Shown piece by piece: positions 34,241-42,596 of a stretch of 64,000 nt of DNA. Numbering within the stretch: position 1 is the first letter of the stretch; every line of letters begins with the position of its first letter. The notes below the pieces were generated by a model. That model was not told where the DNA came from, made no database searches, and was given only the letters and a program-made list of their open reading frames with translations. The DNA lies in assembly GCF_003344625.1 (NCBI RefSeq), contig NZ_QPKJ02000005.1, forward strand, positions 248,001-312,000, given 5' to 3'. The DNA is from Solirubrobacter deserti (GTDB lineage: Bacteria > Actinomycetota > Thermoleophilia > Solirubrobacterales > Solirubrobacteraceae). The position numbers were made by a program, and so were the translations under genes.

Positions 34241-36256
34241 ATGACACCCCACTCGGTGCACGAAAGGGCAAGTCGCGCCGAGCGGGTGCGACGCCTGCTT
34301 CAGCATGCTCCCGCGCCCTTCGCGGCCGCTCTCACCTTGTTCTTGGCCTTTCGGGCAGGCGGGTTCTTCCCCGCGACGACCGCCGTCGCGGCGATCGCGG
34401 GAGCGGTCGCGCTGGTCTTACGCGTGACACTGTCCCCTGATCCGTTCGCCGGCTGGAGCCGTCTCGCGGCGGTGACGGGACTTGGCGCAGCGGGGCTCGC
34501 CTGTCTCACGCTCGTGTCCGCGGCCTGGTCGGACGCGCCCGTTCGAGCCACGGTGGAGTTCGACCGCGCGCTGCTGTATCTCGAGGTCTTCGTGCTGTTC
34601 GCGATGACGCCGCGGGGTCGCACGTCGCTGATCGTGCTGCTGCGCTGGCTGCTGCTCGCGTTCGTCGTCGTGTGCGTGGCGGGCTTGGCGAGCCGGCTGG
34701 CGCCGGACGTGTTCCCCACCTCGGGACGGTTCGTCGCCGGCCGGCTCGCCTTCCCGCTCACGTACTGGAACGCGATGGGGATCGCGAGCGCGATCGCCGC
34801 CATGCTGGCACTCGCCGGCGCGGCCGACGCGCAGCAGCCGCGGGTCCTGCGGGTGCTCAGCGCAGCGGTCGTGCCGATCGGCGCGCTGGCGCTGTACCTG
34901 TCCTTCTCGCGCGGGGCGATCGCCGCCTGCGCGGTCGGCCTCGTCCTCTACATCGTGTGCGTGCGGTCGCTGCGGCTGTGGCTGACGCTGGTCGCGGTCG
35001 CCCCGCCGACGGCGCTCGTGCTGTGGGTGGCGTACGGCGCCGAGGCGCTCGGGACCGGGAACTACGCCGAGGGTGCGGGGCCGAGCCAGGGGCATCGCGT
35101 CGCGCTCGTGCTCGCGGCGTCGATAGTCGTGGCCGCGGTGCTGGCGCTGGCGGCGCAGGCGCTGGAGCCGAAGCTGCACGGCCTGCTGCACGGCAAAGGG
35201 CCGCGGCGTCCGGCTGAGCGAGCGGGTGCGCTGCTCGCGCTCGGGCTGGTCGTGTTGGCCGGGGTGCTGTGGGTGGACGTGCCGGGGCACGCGGAGCGGG
35301 CCGTGGAGTCCTTCCGCTCCGGCACCGTCGTCCCGGACACCGGCGACGCGCGTGACCGGCTCACGCAGGTCGGCAACAACGGGCGGCTGCGCCACTGGGA
35401 GGTGGCGCTCGACGTGTGGGCGCAGCAACGCCTGCTCGGGACGGGGGCGGGGACGTTCGAGCTCGGCTGGGAGCAACGGCGGCCGTCCTTCTTCGTCGTC
35501 CGCGACGCGCACTCGCTCGCGCTCGAGATGCTCGCGGAGCTGGGCGTCGTCGGCCTCGTCCTGCTGATGGCGGTGCTGCTCACGCCGCTCGCGGTGGCGC
35601 TCGCACGCGGCCTGGTCCGGCGTTCGCCGGATCACGACGCCCACGCCGTGGTCGCCGCGGCGGGCGTCGCGCTTCTGGTGCACGCCTGCGTGGACTGGGA
35701 CTGGGAGATGCCGTCCGTGTTCGTGTGGTTCTTCGCGGCCGCTGGGGTGGTCGTCGCGGCGCCCCTGGGCGCCGCCCGCGCCGGCAACCCGGGGCGCACC
35801 GCACGGGTGCTGGCGGGGCTCGCCTGCCTGCTGCTGGCCGTGACCCCGTGGCTGGTCGCCGGCGCCGATCGCGCGCTGCAGTCGGCGTCCGCCGCGTTCG
35901 CGCGCGGCGACTGTCGCGCCACCGTCGACGCCGCCCTGACCGCGCGCGACCGGCTGCCGATCGCGCCGGAGCCGTACGAGCTGCTCGGCTACTGCAACCT
36001 GCGCGGGGGCGCGTACGAGCTCGCCGTCCAGCAGATGCAGGCCGCGCGCGACCGCGACCCCGACAACTGGCGCTACGCGTACGGCCTGGCCGTGGCCCAG
36101 GCCATCGCGGGCCAGGACCCGCGCCCGGCCGCGGCCGACGCGGCGCGGCTGAACCCGTTCGAGCCGCTGGCCCAGGACCTGCGCAAGGCGCTGGACTCGG
36201 ATGACCCGGGCAAGCGCTTCCGCGCGGCGGCGCGGGCTCAGCTCCCGGGCGGGTGA
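34241..36256 (+). CDS. O-antigen ligase-like membrane protein with C-terminal TPR-like tail
   Basis: The product has about 671 residues. The start is uncertain: an ATG at 34160 would add 27 residues of weaker coding bias; the ATG at 34241 puts MTPHSVHERASRAERVRRLL just before TM1. About 12 membrane segments are present. The Wzy_C-type region includes SFSRGAIAACAVGLVLYIV, a long periplasmic loop with GNNGRLRHWEVALDVWAQQR and VVRDAHSLALEMLAELGVVG. The last ~110 residues (LGYCNLRGGAYELAVQQMQA, ARDRDPDNWRYAYGLAVAQA) look like one or two TPR repeats outside the membrane. Upstream, 33984-34240 is a 257-base divergent region with no gene or clear promoter. Confidence 0.85.
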   Translation: MTPHSVHERASRAERVRRLLQHAPAPFAAALTLFLAFRAGGFFPATTAVAAIAGAVALVLRVTLSPDPFAGWSRLAAVTGLGAAGLACLTLVSAAWSDAPVRATVEFDRALLYLEVFVLFAMTPRGRTSLIVLLRWLLLAFVVVCVAGLASRLAPDVFPTSGRFVAGRLAFPLTYWNAMGIASAIAAMLALAGAADAQQPRVLRVLSAAVVPIGALALYLSFSRGAIAACAVGLVLYIVCVRSLRLWLTLVAVAPPTALVLWVAYGAEALGTGNYAEGAGPSQGHRVALVLAASIVVAAVLALAAQALEPKLHGLLHGKGPRRPAERAGALLALGLVVLAGVLWVDVPGHAERAVESFRSGTVVPDTGDARDRLTQVGNNGRLRHWEVALDVWAQQRLLGTGAGTFELGWEQRRPSFFVVRDAHSLALEMLAELGVVGLVLLMAVLLTPLAVALARGLVRRSPDHDAHAVVAAAGVALLVHACVDWDWEMPSVFVWFFAAAGVVVAAPLGAARAGNPGRTARVLAGLACLLLAVTPWLVAGADRALQSASAAFARGDCRATVDAALTARDRLPIAPEPYELLGYCNLRGGAYELAVQQMQAARDRDPDNWRYAYGLAVAQAIAGQDPRPAAADAARLNPFEPLAQDLRKALDSDDPGKRFRAAARAQLPGG

Positions 36257-36257
36257 G

Positions 36258-36283
36258 CGTGGGCGAGCCGGAGCTCGCCCACG
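36258..36283. terminator. bidirectional hairpin terminator
   Basis: CGTGGGCGAGC-CGGA-GCTCGCCCACG: 11-base perfect arms with a 4-base loop between the convergent genes ending at 36256 and 36293. There is no T-run. Confidence 0.6.
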
Positions 36284-36292
36284 TCGGAGCTT

Positions 36293-36853
36293 CTACTGGT
36301 CGCGCGTGCGGCGGCGCAGCACGAGGCCGCCGGTGAGCAGCGCGAGGCCGCCGAGCAGCACCGGGATCGCGGCGAAGCCGGTCACGGGCAGCTGGCTCGT
36401 GTTCTGGCCCGCGACCTGACGCTCGGGCTGCAGGTCCGTGGTGGCGGCGGCGACGCCACCGTCACCGGTCTCGTCCGCCGGGGCCGGGGTGGACTGCTCC
36501 TCGGCGGGCAGGACGCCGCCCTCCTCGGTGGGCTGCTGCTCCTCGGCGGGACGGCTCTCCTCCTCGGCCGGGAGCACCTCGCCCTGCGGCGTGGGCGTGG
36601 CGTACTGGGCGACGGATGCGTCCCCACCCGACTGCAGCCCGCTGACCGCCAGGCCGGCGCCGGCGGTGCTGAACAGCATGCCGGTGACCAGCATCGCGAG
36701 GATGGCAAAACGTGACTTCATGGACTGGTTCCCCTTCCGTGAGGGATCCGCCGCGCGGCGGCGAACTCGCTGCTTGATCTCGTCCAGCTCTCTCGCGGTG
36801 GCCTGCGGCCGTTCGTCCTCGAGGCGCCGAATGACGTCGTCGAACTCGGTCAT
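36293..36853 (-). CDS. LPxTG-like cell-surface protein with anti-sigma-like N-terminal extension
   Basis: The product has 186 residues from ATG 36853. Residues 1-50 (TEFDDVIRRLEDERPQATAR, ELDEIKQRVRRRA) are soluble and charged. From Met ~45 (MKSRFAILAMLVTGMLFSTA) there is a membrane segment or signal peptide, then an acidic Pro/Glu/Gln-rich stalk. The C-terminus has LPVTG, a hydrophobic segment (AIPVLLGGLALLTGGLVL) and RRRTRDQ, the sortase-substrate layout. An internal ATG at 36721 has AAGGGG upstream and would give a plain exported LPxTG protein. It is divergent from an ECF sigma gene, so the long form could act as its anti-sigma factor. Confidence 0.75.
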   Translation of the reverse strand: MTEFDDVIRRLEDERPQATARELDEIKQRVRRRAADPSRKGNQSMKSRFAILAMLVTGMLFSTAGAGLAVSGLQSGGDASVAQYATPTPQGEVLPAEEESRPAEEQQPTEEGGVLPAEEQSTPAPADETGDGGVAAATTDLQPERQVAGQNTSQLPVTGFAAIPVLLGGLALLTGGLVLRRRTRDQ

Positions 36854-36899
36854 CACAGACTGATACGAAGCACGCACCCGATTCCCGACTGAGAAATTT

Positions 36900-37370
36900 T
36901 TGGACGACGCCCAATTCGAGCAGCTGTATGCGGATCAAGCGGCCTCGCTGTTCTCGTTCCTGGCCTATCGGACGGGGGACCGGGCGCTCGCGGAGGATCT
37001 GCTCGCGGACGCCTTCGAGCGGGCGCTGCGGGGGCGCTTCAACCCGCGCAAGGGGTCGGCGAAGACGTGGCTGTACGCGATCGCGCTCAACGTCCTGCGC
37101 GACCACCTGCGGCGCGCGGCGGCGGAGTCGCGCGCCTACGAGAAGGTCGACGAGGGTGTCGCGCGCGATCCGTTCGCCGACGTGGAGGTACGGGATGAGC
37201 TGCTGCGCGGGCTCGCGGTCCTGTCGGCCGAGGAGCGGGAGGCGATCTCGCTCCGCTTCGGCGCCGCGCTGACCGTCCCCGAGATGGCGTCGATCCTCGG
37301 TGAGCCGCTCACGACGATCGAAGGCCGCGTCTATCGGGCGCTCCGCAAGCTGCGCGAGGCGCTAACGTAA
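36900..37370 (+). CDS. ECF-type RNA polymerase sigma factor
   Basis: The product has 156 residues with a TTG start at 36900 (no better start exists). Region 2 is FEQLYADQAASLFSFLAYRT, GDRALAEDLLADAFERAL, with KTWLYAIALNVLRDHLRRAA at region 2.4. Region 4 is LSAEEREAISLRFGAALTVP, EMASILGEPLTTIEGRVYRA, LRKLREAL. It directs RNA polymerase to a dedicated promoter set. The divergent 36293-36853 gene, only 46 bases away, is the best candidate for its regulator or target. It ends 5 bases before the SRP RNA. Confidence 0.92.
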   Translation: MDDAQFEQLYADQAASLFSFLAYRTGDRALAEDLLADAFERALRGRFNPRKGSAKTWLYAIALNVLRDHLRRAAAESRAYEKVDEGVARDPFADVEVRDELLRGLAVLSAEEREAISLRFGAALTVPEMASILGEPLTTIEGRVYRALRKLREALT

Positions 37371-37375
37371 GCAGC

Positions 37376-37644
37376 GGACCGTGCTAGGCGGGGAATTAGC
37401 GGTGCCCTGTACTCGCAATCCGCTCTAGCGGGGCCGAATTCCCTCTCGAGGGGCACGGCTCCGGGCCAACGTGCGCTGCCACGGCGTCGATGGTCGGGTC
37501 CCGCACGACGTCGGCCCGTGAACCAGGTCAGGTCCGGAAGGAAGCAGCCTTAAGCGGTCACCGGTGGGCGTAGCGGGGTCGCTCGACCGGAGCCAGTGAG
37601 GTGTGCGTCCCCGGAGGCCGACTTCGACAGAGGGTGCACGGTCC
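37376..37644 (+). ncRNA. ffs: signal recognition particle RNA, large bacterial type (4.5S/6S-like with Alu domain)
   Basis: The SRP domain apex GTCAGGTCCGGAAGGAAGCA (37529-37548 region) is the Ffh-binding loop. The Alu domain is present at the 5' end (GGGGAATTAGCGGTGCCC, CGCAATCCGCTCTAGC, GGCCGAATTCCCTCTCGAGG), closely like the Bacillus scRNA. The 5' GGACCGTGC (37376-37384) pairs with the 3' GCACGGTCC (37636-37644), closing helix 5, and a T5 run at 37647-37651 ends transcription. It forms the SRP with Ffh for co-translational membrane targeting. Confidence 0.93.
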
Positions 37645-37650
37645 ACTTTT

Positions 37651-39003
37651 TCAGCACGCGGCGTACAGCACCCAGCTGGCGTTGCGCGCCGTCTCGTCGA
37701 AGTTCCGCGGCACGGCGGCGGTGAGGCGCTTCGGGTCGCGCGGGTCGAGCGTGAAGTTGCGCTCCACGCGCTCGCTGGCGGGGTCGATGTAGCTGCCCGT
37801 CGTGGGCTGCTCGAGCTGCGCGGAAACGATCTCTCCCGGCGGGATGCCCGTCCACAGCGCGATGTGCGGCACCGGCCGGTGGTTGGGCACCGTGACCGGC
37901 TCGCACCCGAGTTCGTCGCTGATCGCGTGCAGGTCGGCGAGGATGTCGTTCTGCGTGTGCATCGCGCTGCGCAGGCTCTGGATCCGGTTGATCTGGCTGG
38001 GCGTGAAGCCGAGCGCGACGGCGATCACGACGGCGCCGATCACCGCCCAGCGGGTGCGCCACGGGTGATCGGCCGGCAGCGCGCGCCAGCCGAACACGCC
38101 CGCGCCGGCGAAGACGGCCAGCAGCGCGGCGGGCAGCAGCAGGTAGCGGCCGAGGATCGGCAGGCCGGCCCCGGCGAGCACGCAGAAGGCGCCGATGGAC
38201 ACGAACCCGGCGGCGATCGGCAGCGCGGCCCTGCGGCGCATGAACGCGAGCACGAGCAGACCGCCCGCGGCCGCGCCGAGCAGGCCCGGCTCGCGCAGGA
38301 TCTCGCCGAGCCTTCGCGGTACGGTGAGCGGGACGTCGTCGAGGCCCGTGATCCGCTGCAGGTCCTGCGCGTTGTCCTGGGTGTCGAGGAGGCTGTGCAG
38401 CGGGTTGCCGGCGATCGCCCAGTCGTGCGCCATCCAGATCACCGGCGCGGCCGCGGCGTACGGGATCAGCTTCAGGTCGCGCTGGTAGGCGGCGTAGACG
38501 ATCGCGAAGCCCCACGCCTCGGGTCTGAGCAGGCCGGCGAGCCCGAGGAGCAGCAGGACCGTGCGCGGGTCCTTGCCGCGCGCCTCGGCGAGGATCGCGC
38601 CGAGGACGAGCGCGACGTACGGGATGTCGAAGTAGGCCCGCACGCCGAAGCTCAGCACGGGGACGCGGGTGATGATCAGCAGCGCGGCGACGATCCCCGC
38701 CGCCGGGCCGAACCAGTGCGCGCCGAGCTCGTACGTGGTCCAGGCGAGCGCGCCGAGGCTCAGGAAGGCGACGAGCACCCAGATCGTCTGGCCGACGTCG
38801 CCGAACGGCGTCAGGAGCATGCCCAGCAGCGTCGCCAGCGGGTGCGGGGTGGGCGCGAGCGGCAGGTCGAAGTCGGGCCGGCGGCCGTCGAGGACGTCGC
38901 CGCCCCACAGCAGGCTGTAGGCCGTGTCGTAGTTCAGGAAGCCCGTGCCGATGAGGGCGTACGCGAGCACCGCTCCGAGCGGGATTCCGATCGCGGCGCG
39001 CAC
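37651..39003 (-). CDS. multi-spanning membrane protein, ArnT/GT39-like glycosyltransferase family
   Basis: The product has about 450 residues from a GTG at 39003. It has about 10 hydrophobic segments. The N-terminal GTGFLNYDTAYSLLWGGDVL contains the Asp-containing first periplasmic loop typical of GT-C enzymes that use polyprenyl-phosphate sugars. A C-terminal periplasmic domain (~350-450) is soluble. An N-terminally longer reading (ATG at 39066) would run into the dnaX promoter and is disfavoured. The stop codon touches the SRP RNA terminator. Sugar donor and acceptor are unknown. Confidence 0.75.
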   Translation of the reverse strand: MRAAIGIPLGAVLAYALIGTGFLNYDTAYSLLWGGDVLDGRRPDFDLPLAPTPHPLATLLGMLLTPFGDVGQTIWVLVAFLSLGALAWTTYELGAHWFGPAAGIVAALLIITRVPVLSFGVRAYFDIPYVALVLGAILAEARGKDPRTVLLLLGLAGLLRPEAWGFAIVYAAYQRDLKLIPYAAAAPVIWMAHDWAIAGNPLHSLLDTQDNAQDLQRITGLDDVPLTVPRRLGEILREPGLLGAAAGGLLVLAFMRRRAALPIAAGFVSIGAFCVLAGAGLPILGRYLLLPAALLAVFAGAGVFGWRALPADHPWRTRWAVIGAVVIAVALGFTPSQINRIQSLRSAMHTQNDILADLHAISDELGCEPVTVPNHRPVPHIALWTGIPPGEIVSAQLEQPTTGSYIDPASERVERNFTLDPRDPKRLTAAVPRNFDETARNASWVLYAAC

Positions 39004-39026
39004 GCCGACGCCGCCTCTCGCGCCAC

Positions 39027-39042
39027 TAGACTCAAACGTCCC
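39027..39042 (+). promoter_or_regulatory. -10 box of dnaX
   Basis: TAGACT (39027-39032) lies 10 bases before the TTG start of dnaX, with no Shine-Dalgarno between; a leaderless or near-leaderless message is likely. Confidence 0.45.
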
Positions 39043-41487
39043 TTGGCCGCTTCGCTGTACCGCCGTCATCGCCCCCGCACGTTCGCAGACGTGGTCGGGC
39101 AGGAGCACGTCGTCCGCACCCTGAGCAACGCGATCGAGCAGGGTCGCGTGCACCACGCGTACCTGTTCGTGGGTTCCCGCGGCACGGGCAAGACGTCCAT
39201 GGCCAAGATCCTGGCGGCTTCGCTGAACTGCCAGAACGGCGGGCCCACCGTCTCGCCGTGCGGGAAGTGCGAGTCGTGCGTCTCGATCCAGAGCGCGACG
39301 TCCCTGGACGTCGTGGAGATGGACGCCGCCTCCAACAACTCGGTCGACGACGTCCGCGACCTGCGCGAGCGCGTCGCCTTCGCCCCGGTCGGCGGCGGCT
39401 ACAAGGTCTACATCCTCGATGAGGCGCACATGCTCACGCCTCAGGCGTGGAACGCGTTCCTCAAGACGCTCGAGGAGCCGCCGCCGCACACGATCTTCGT
39501 GCTGGCGACCACCGAGGCCAACAAGGTCCTGCCGACGGTCGTGGACCGCTGCCACCGCTTCGACTTCGGCCGGCCTTCGGTACCCCAGCTCGCGCACGTG
39601 CTGCGCCGGGCCGCCGACGCGGAGTCGATCACGATCCCCGACGAGGCGATCGCCCTCGTCGCCCGGTCGGCCACGGGGTCCTTCCGCGACGCGCTGGGGA
39701 CGCTGGAGCAGCTGTTCGCCTACTCGGGCTCGTCGATCGCGCTCGAGGACGTGCTGGCCGTGCTCGGCGCCGCCGACTCGGACCTGATCTTCGGCGCCGT
39801 GGACGCCGTCCACGCCGGCGACGCCCGCTCGGCCCTGCAGGCCGCCGCCCGCCTGGCCGAGTCCGGCCGCGACCTCGGCCGCTTCTTCGGTGACCTCGAA
39901 GCCCACGCCCGCGCCCTGATGGTCGTCCAGGTGCTCGGCGAGGTCCCGCCCGAGCTGCGCGTCACCGCCGAGCAGGATGCACGCCTGGCTGAGCAGGCCG
40001 AGCGCGTCGGCCAGGCCGAGGTCGTCCGCCTGATCGAGTTGATCGCCGCCTCGATGCGCGCCATGAAGGACGGCGCCGACGCCCGCACCCAGCTCGAGCT
40101 CGCCCTCGTGAAGGCCGCGACGCCCGACCTCGAGCCCTCCGTCAAGGCCCTCCAGGCCCGCCTCGCCCGGCTCGAGTCCCGCCCGGCCGCGCCGGCGCCC
40201 CGCACGCCCGACCAGCCCCAGACGGCCGCCGGCCGCGCGACCGCGCCGACGTCGGCGGTCCCCACGGCGCCCGCGCCGACGGCGTCGCCGGCCGTCCCGG
40301 CCGCGTCTTCGCCGCCCGCCACCGAGGCGCCGATGCCGGCTCCCGCGCCGGCCGCCCCGGCCGCGTCTTCGCCGCCCGCCACGGAGGCGCCGACGCCGGC
40401 TCCCGCGCCGGCCGCCCCGGCCGCGTCTTCGCCGCCCGCCACGGAGGCGCCGACGCCGGCTCCCGCGCCGGCCGCCCCGGCCGCGTCTTCGCCGCCCGCC
40501 ACGGAGGCGCCGACGCCGGCTCCCGCGCCGGCCGCCGCTTCGTCCTCGCCGCCTGCCAGCGCGCCTTCGTCGCCCCGCGCCGAGGCGTCCTCGCCGCCCG
40601 CCGCTCCGTCCTCGCCGCCCGCCGCCGCGCTTTCGCCGCCTCCTGCCGAGGCGCCGACGCCGGCCGCCGCCGCGACCCCCGCGCCGCCCGACGCTTCCTC
40701 TTCGCCGCCCGCGCCTCCCTCCGACGGCGCCCCGGAGCACCGGTACGGCTCGCCGCCGCCCGCCCGGAACGTGGCGCCCGCGTACGGGGTCTCCGCCTCC
40801 GCCGACGACCCGCGCTACGAGTCGCCCCCCTTCATCGATCCGGGCGCTCCGCCAGCCGCGGGCGAGGAGCCCCTGCGGGGGCGCACGGCGGTCGAGATCA
40901 CGGCCGAGGTCGACGGGCAGCCGATCCAGGTGCGCACGACGTTGCCCGGCGCCGGGAACGTGGCGCCCGAGGAGGCGCAGCAGGTCGCCGACGACGCCGC
41001 GGCCGCGGTCGCGCGCGATCTCGCGACGGAGGCGGACCCGACGCCGGCGGTCGCGGCTGTCGCGCTGGTCGAGCCGGACGTGCCCGCGCCCGCTCCGAGC
41101 CTGGGCGTGTCGGTGGACATCGGTGAGCACTGGCAGGCGGTGGTGAGCTCGCTGCGCGAGGGCACGCCGATGCTGGCCGCGGCGCTCGACGACTGCTCGC
41201 CGGTGCCCGAGGGCGAGGACGGATTGACGTTGCTGTGGCCCGAGGAGTCGGCGTTCTTGAAGAAGAAGGCCGAGGCGCCCGCGAACAAGGACGCGCTGGT
41301 GCAGGCGATCCGCGCGGTGACGGGCTCTTCGCTGCGGCTCGCGTACGAGCTGCGCGCGGCGGGGGCGCCCACTCCGGCCGCTGCGGCGCTCGCGGCGGCA
41401 CCGACGCTTTCGGACGAAGACCTGGTGAAGCGATTCATGGACGAGTTCGACGCCGAACTCCTGCCCGACGAGCCCGAGGAGACCTGA
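39043..41487 (+). CDS. dnaX: DNA polymerase III subunit gamma/tau
   Basis: The product has 814 residues. The TTG at 39043 gives the canonical N-terminus LAASLYRRHRPRTFADVVGQ. Walker A GSRGTGKTS, the zinc module with CGKCESC, Walker B ILDEAHML and the sensor region LATTEANKVLPTVVDRCHRF are all present (~1-365). An exceptionally long Ala/Pro/Ser linker (~385-600) contains a 20-residue tandem repeat; a C-terminal tau-like domain (~640-814, including EHWQAVVSSLREGTPMLAAA) follows. It loads the beta clamp in the replisome. No slippery heptamer of the A-AAA-AAG kind is visible, so a separate gamma by frameshifting is not supported. It is coupled to ybaB (TGATG). Confidence 0.95.
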   Translation: MAASLYRRHRPRTFADVVGQEHVVRTLSNAIEQGRVHHAYLFVGSRGTGKTSMAKILAASLNCQNGGPTVSPCGKCESCVSIQSATSLDVVEMDAASNNSVDDVRDLRERVAFAPVGGGYKVYILDEAHMLTPQAWNAFLKTLEEPPPHTIFVLATTEANKVLPTVVDRCHRFDFGRPSVPQLAHVLRRAADAESITIPDEAIALVARSATGSFRDALGTLEQLFAYSGSSIALEDVLAVLGAADSDLIFGAVDAVHAGDARSALQAAARLAESGRDLGRFFGDLEAHARALMVVQVLGEVPPELRVTAEQDARLAEQAERVGQAEVVRLIELIAASMRAMKDGADARTQLELALVKAATPDLEPSVKALQARLARLESRPAAPAPRTPDQPQTAAGRATAPTSAVPTAPAPTASPAVPAASSPPATEAPMPAPAPAAPAASSPPATEAPTPAPAPAAPAASSPPATEAPTPAPAPAAPAASSPPATEAPTPAPAPAAASSSPPASAPSSPRAEASSPPAAPSSPPAAALSPPPAEAPTPAAAATPAPPDASSSPPAPPSDGAPEHRYGSPPPARNVAPAYGVSASADDPRYESPPFIDPGAPPAAGEEPLRGRTAVEITAEVDGQPIQVRTTLPGAGNVAPEEAQQVADDAAAAVARDLATEADPTPAVAAVALVEPDVPAPAPSLGVSVDIGEHWQAVVSSLREGTPMLAAALDDCSPVPEGEDGLTLLWPEESAFLKKKAEAPANKDALVQAIRAVTGSSLRLAYELRAAGAPTPAAAALAAAPTLSDEDLVKRFMDEFDAELLPDEPEET
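40288..40536 (+). repeat. 60-bp tandem repeat, about four copies, inside dnaX
   Basis: Units of 60 bases encode AASSPPATEAPTPAPAPAAP. Two adjacent copies (from 40381 and 40441) are identical and the flanking ones differ at a few positions (for example an M for T at 40333). The length keeps the reading frame, so copy-number change would lengthen or shorten the linker by 20 residues. Confidence 0.9.
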
Positions 41488-41933
41488 TGCCCCAGCCGCC
41501 CAACCTCCAGAAGATGCTCGCCGAAGCGCAGGCGATGCTCGCGCAGCAGCAGGAGGCCCAAGAGGCCCTGAAGGCCGAGACCGTGGACGCCAGCACCGGC
41601 GGCGGCACGGTCAAGATCGTGATGAGCGGCGACCTGCGCGTGCAGACGCTCGAGATCGACCCCGACGCGGTCGACCCCGAAGACGTCGAGATGCTCCAGG
41701 ACCTGATCATCGCCGCGCTCAACGAGGCGATCCGCAAGGCCGAGGAGCTCCAGCAGAGCCGGCTCGGCGGCGCCGAGCAGGGCGGCTTTGACCCGATGAG
41801 CGCGCTCGAGTCGCTCGGCCTGGGCGGGATGGGCGGTCTCGGCGGCCCCGGCGGCGGCGCCGCGGGCCTCCCGGGCGGCATGCCCGGTGGCGCCCCGAAC
41901 CGCGCCGCACGCCGGGCCCAGAAGAAGAAGTAA
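41487..41933 (+). CDS. ybaB: YbaB/EbfC family nucleoid-associated protein
   Basis: The product has 148 residues starting at ATG 41487, which shares a base with the dnaX stop (TGATG). NLQKMLAEAQAMLAQQQEAQ is the N-terminal helix; GGGTVKIVMSGDLRVQTLEI and DPDAVDPEDVEMLQDLIIAA followed by LNEAIRKAEEL form the conserved core (~35-90). The C-terminal ~50 residues are a Gly/Met/Pro-rich tail ending in RRAQKKK, longer than usual. It binds DNA as a dimer; the dnaX-ybaB-recR order is conserved across bacteria. Confidence 0.94.
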   Translation: MPQPPNLQKMLAEAQAMLAQQQEAQEALKAETVDASTGGGTVKIVMSGDLRVQTLEIDPDAVDPEDVEMLQDLIIAALNEAIRKAEELQQSRLGGAEQGGFDPMSALESLGLGGMGGLGGPGGGAAGLPGGMPGGAPNRAARRAQKKK

Positions 41934-41949
41934 GCCGCGGACCACTAGC

Positions 41950-42543
41950 TTGCTCGCCCCTCCCCTCCAGCGGCTCGTCACCGAGCTGTCCAAGCTGCCG
42001 GGGATCGGCAACCGCACCGCCCAGCGCCTCGCGTTCCACATGCTCCGCACCTCCGAGCAGGACGCGTTCGCGCTCGCCGAGGCGATCCGCGACGTCAAGC
42101 TCAAGATCACCCTGTGCGAGATCTGCTTCAACCTCGCCGAGGGCCCGCGCTGCACGATCTGCCTGGACGAGCGTCGCGACCTCTCCTCGTTGTGCGTGGT
42201 GGAGGAGGCGCAGGACGTGATCCCGATCGAGCGCACGCATGAGTTCCGCGGCCGCTACCACGTGCTCGGCGGGGCGCTGAGCCCGATCGACGGCGTGGAG
42301 CCCGAGGACCTGCGCCTGAGCCAGCTCTACGCGCGCATGGACGGCGTGCGTGAGGTCGTGCTGGCCACGAACCCGACCACGACGGGGGAGGCGACGGCGC
42401 TGCACATCGCGGCGGCGCTGCACGAGCGGGCGCCGGACGTCGCGGTGACGCGGCTGGCCAGCGGCTTGCCCGTGGGCGGGGACCTCGAGTACGCCGACGA
42501 AGTCACGCTCGGCCGCGCGTTCGCGGGCCGCCGGGCACTGTGA
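41950..42543 (+). CDS. recR: recombination protein RecR
   Basis: The product has 197 residues, the standard length, with a TTG at 41950. The helix-hairpin-helix is LSKLPGIGNRTAQRLAFHML (~12-31), the zinc finger is CEICFNLAEGPRCTIC, and the Toprim domain begins LCVVEEAQDVIPIERT with the later ATNPTTTGEATALHI. RecR works with RecO/RecF in loading RecA at gaps. It follows ybaB by 16 bases. Confidence 0.95.
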   Translation: MLAPPLQRLVTELSKLPGIGNRTAQRLAFHMLRTSEQDAFALAEAIRDVKLKITLCEICFNLAEGPRCTICLDERRDLSSLCVVEEAQDVIPIERTHEFRGRYHVLGGALSPIDGVEPEDLRLSQLYARMDGVREVVLATNPTTTGEATALHIAAALHERAPDVAVTRLASGLPVGGDLEYADEVTLGRAFAGRRAL

Positions 42544-42574
42544 CGCGTACGGGCGGCTCGTCGGCCTGAGGCGC

Positions 42575-42591
42575 CCGCGGCGATCCCGCGG
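42575..42591. terminator. short GC hairpin between convergent genes
   Basis: CCGCGG-CGATC-CCGCGG: 6-base arms, 5-base loop, between recR and the convergent gene at 42597. There is no T-run. Confidence 0.35.
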
Positions 42592-42596
42592 CGGAC

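Noticed and set aside
37603..39042. Long open frame on the plus strand upstream of dnaX, continuous with it
   Set aside because: It runs antisense to a well-supported multi-membrane protein and through the SRP RNA; the sequence is Arg/Ala/Glu-rich shadow. dnaX proper starts at 39043.
40288..40536. Regular 60-bp repeats as a CRISPR array
   Set aside because: There are no spacers; units are contiguous, in frame and inside dnaX.
41250..41280. Programmed frameshift site in dnaX
   Set aside because: The AAG-rich stretch (TTGAAGAAGAAGG) is not a slippery heptamer and lies near the C-terminus.
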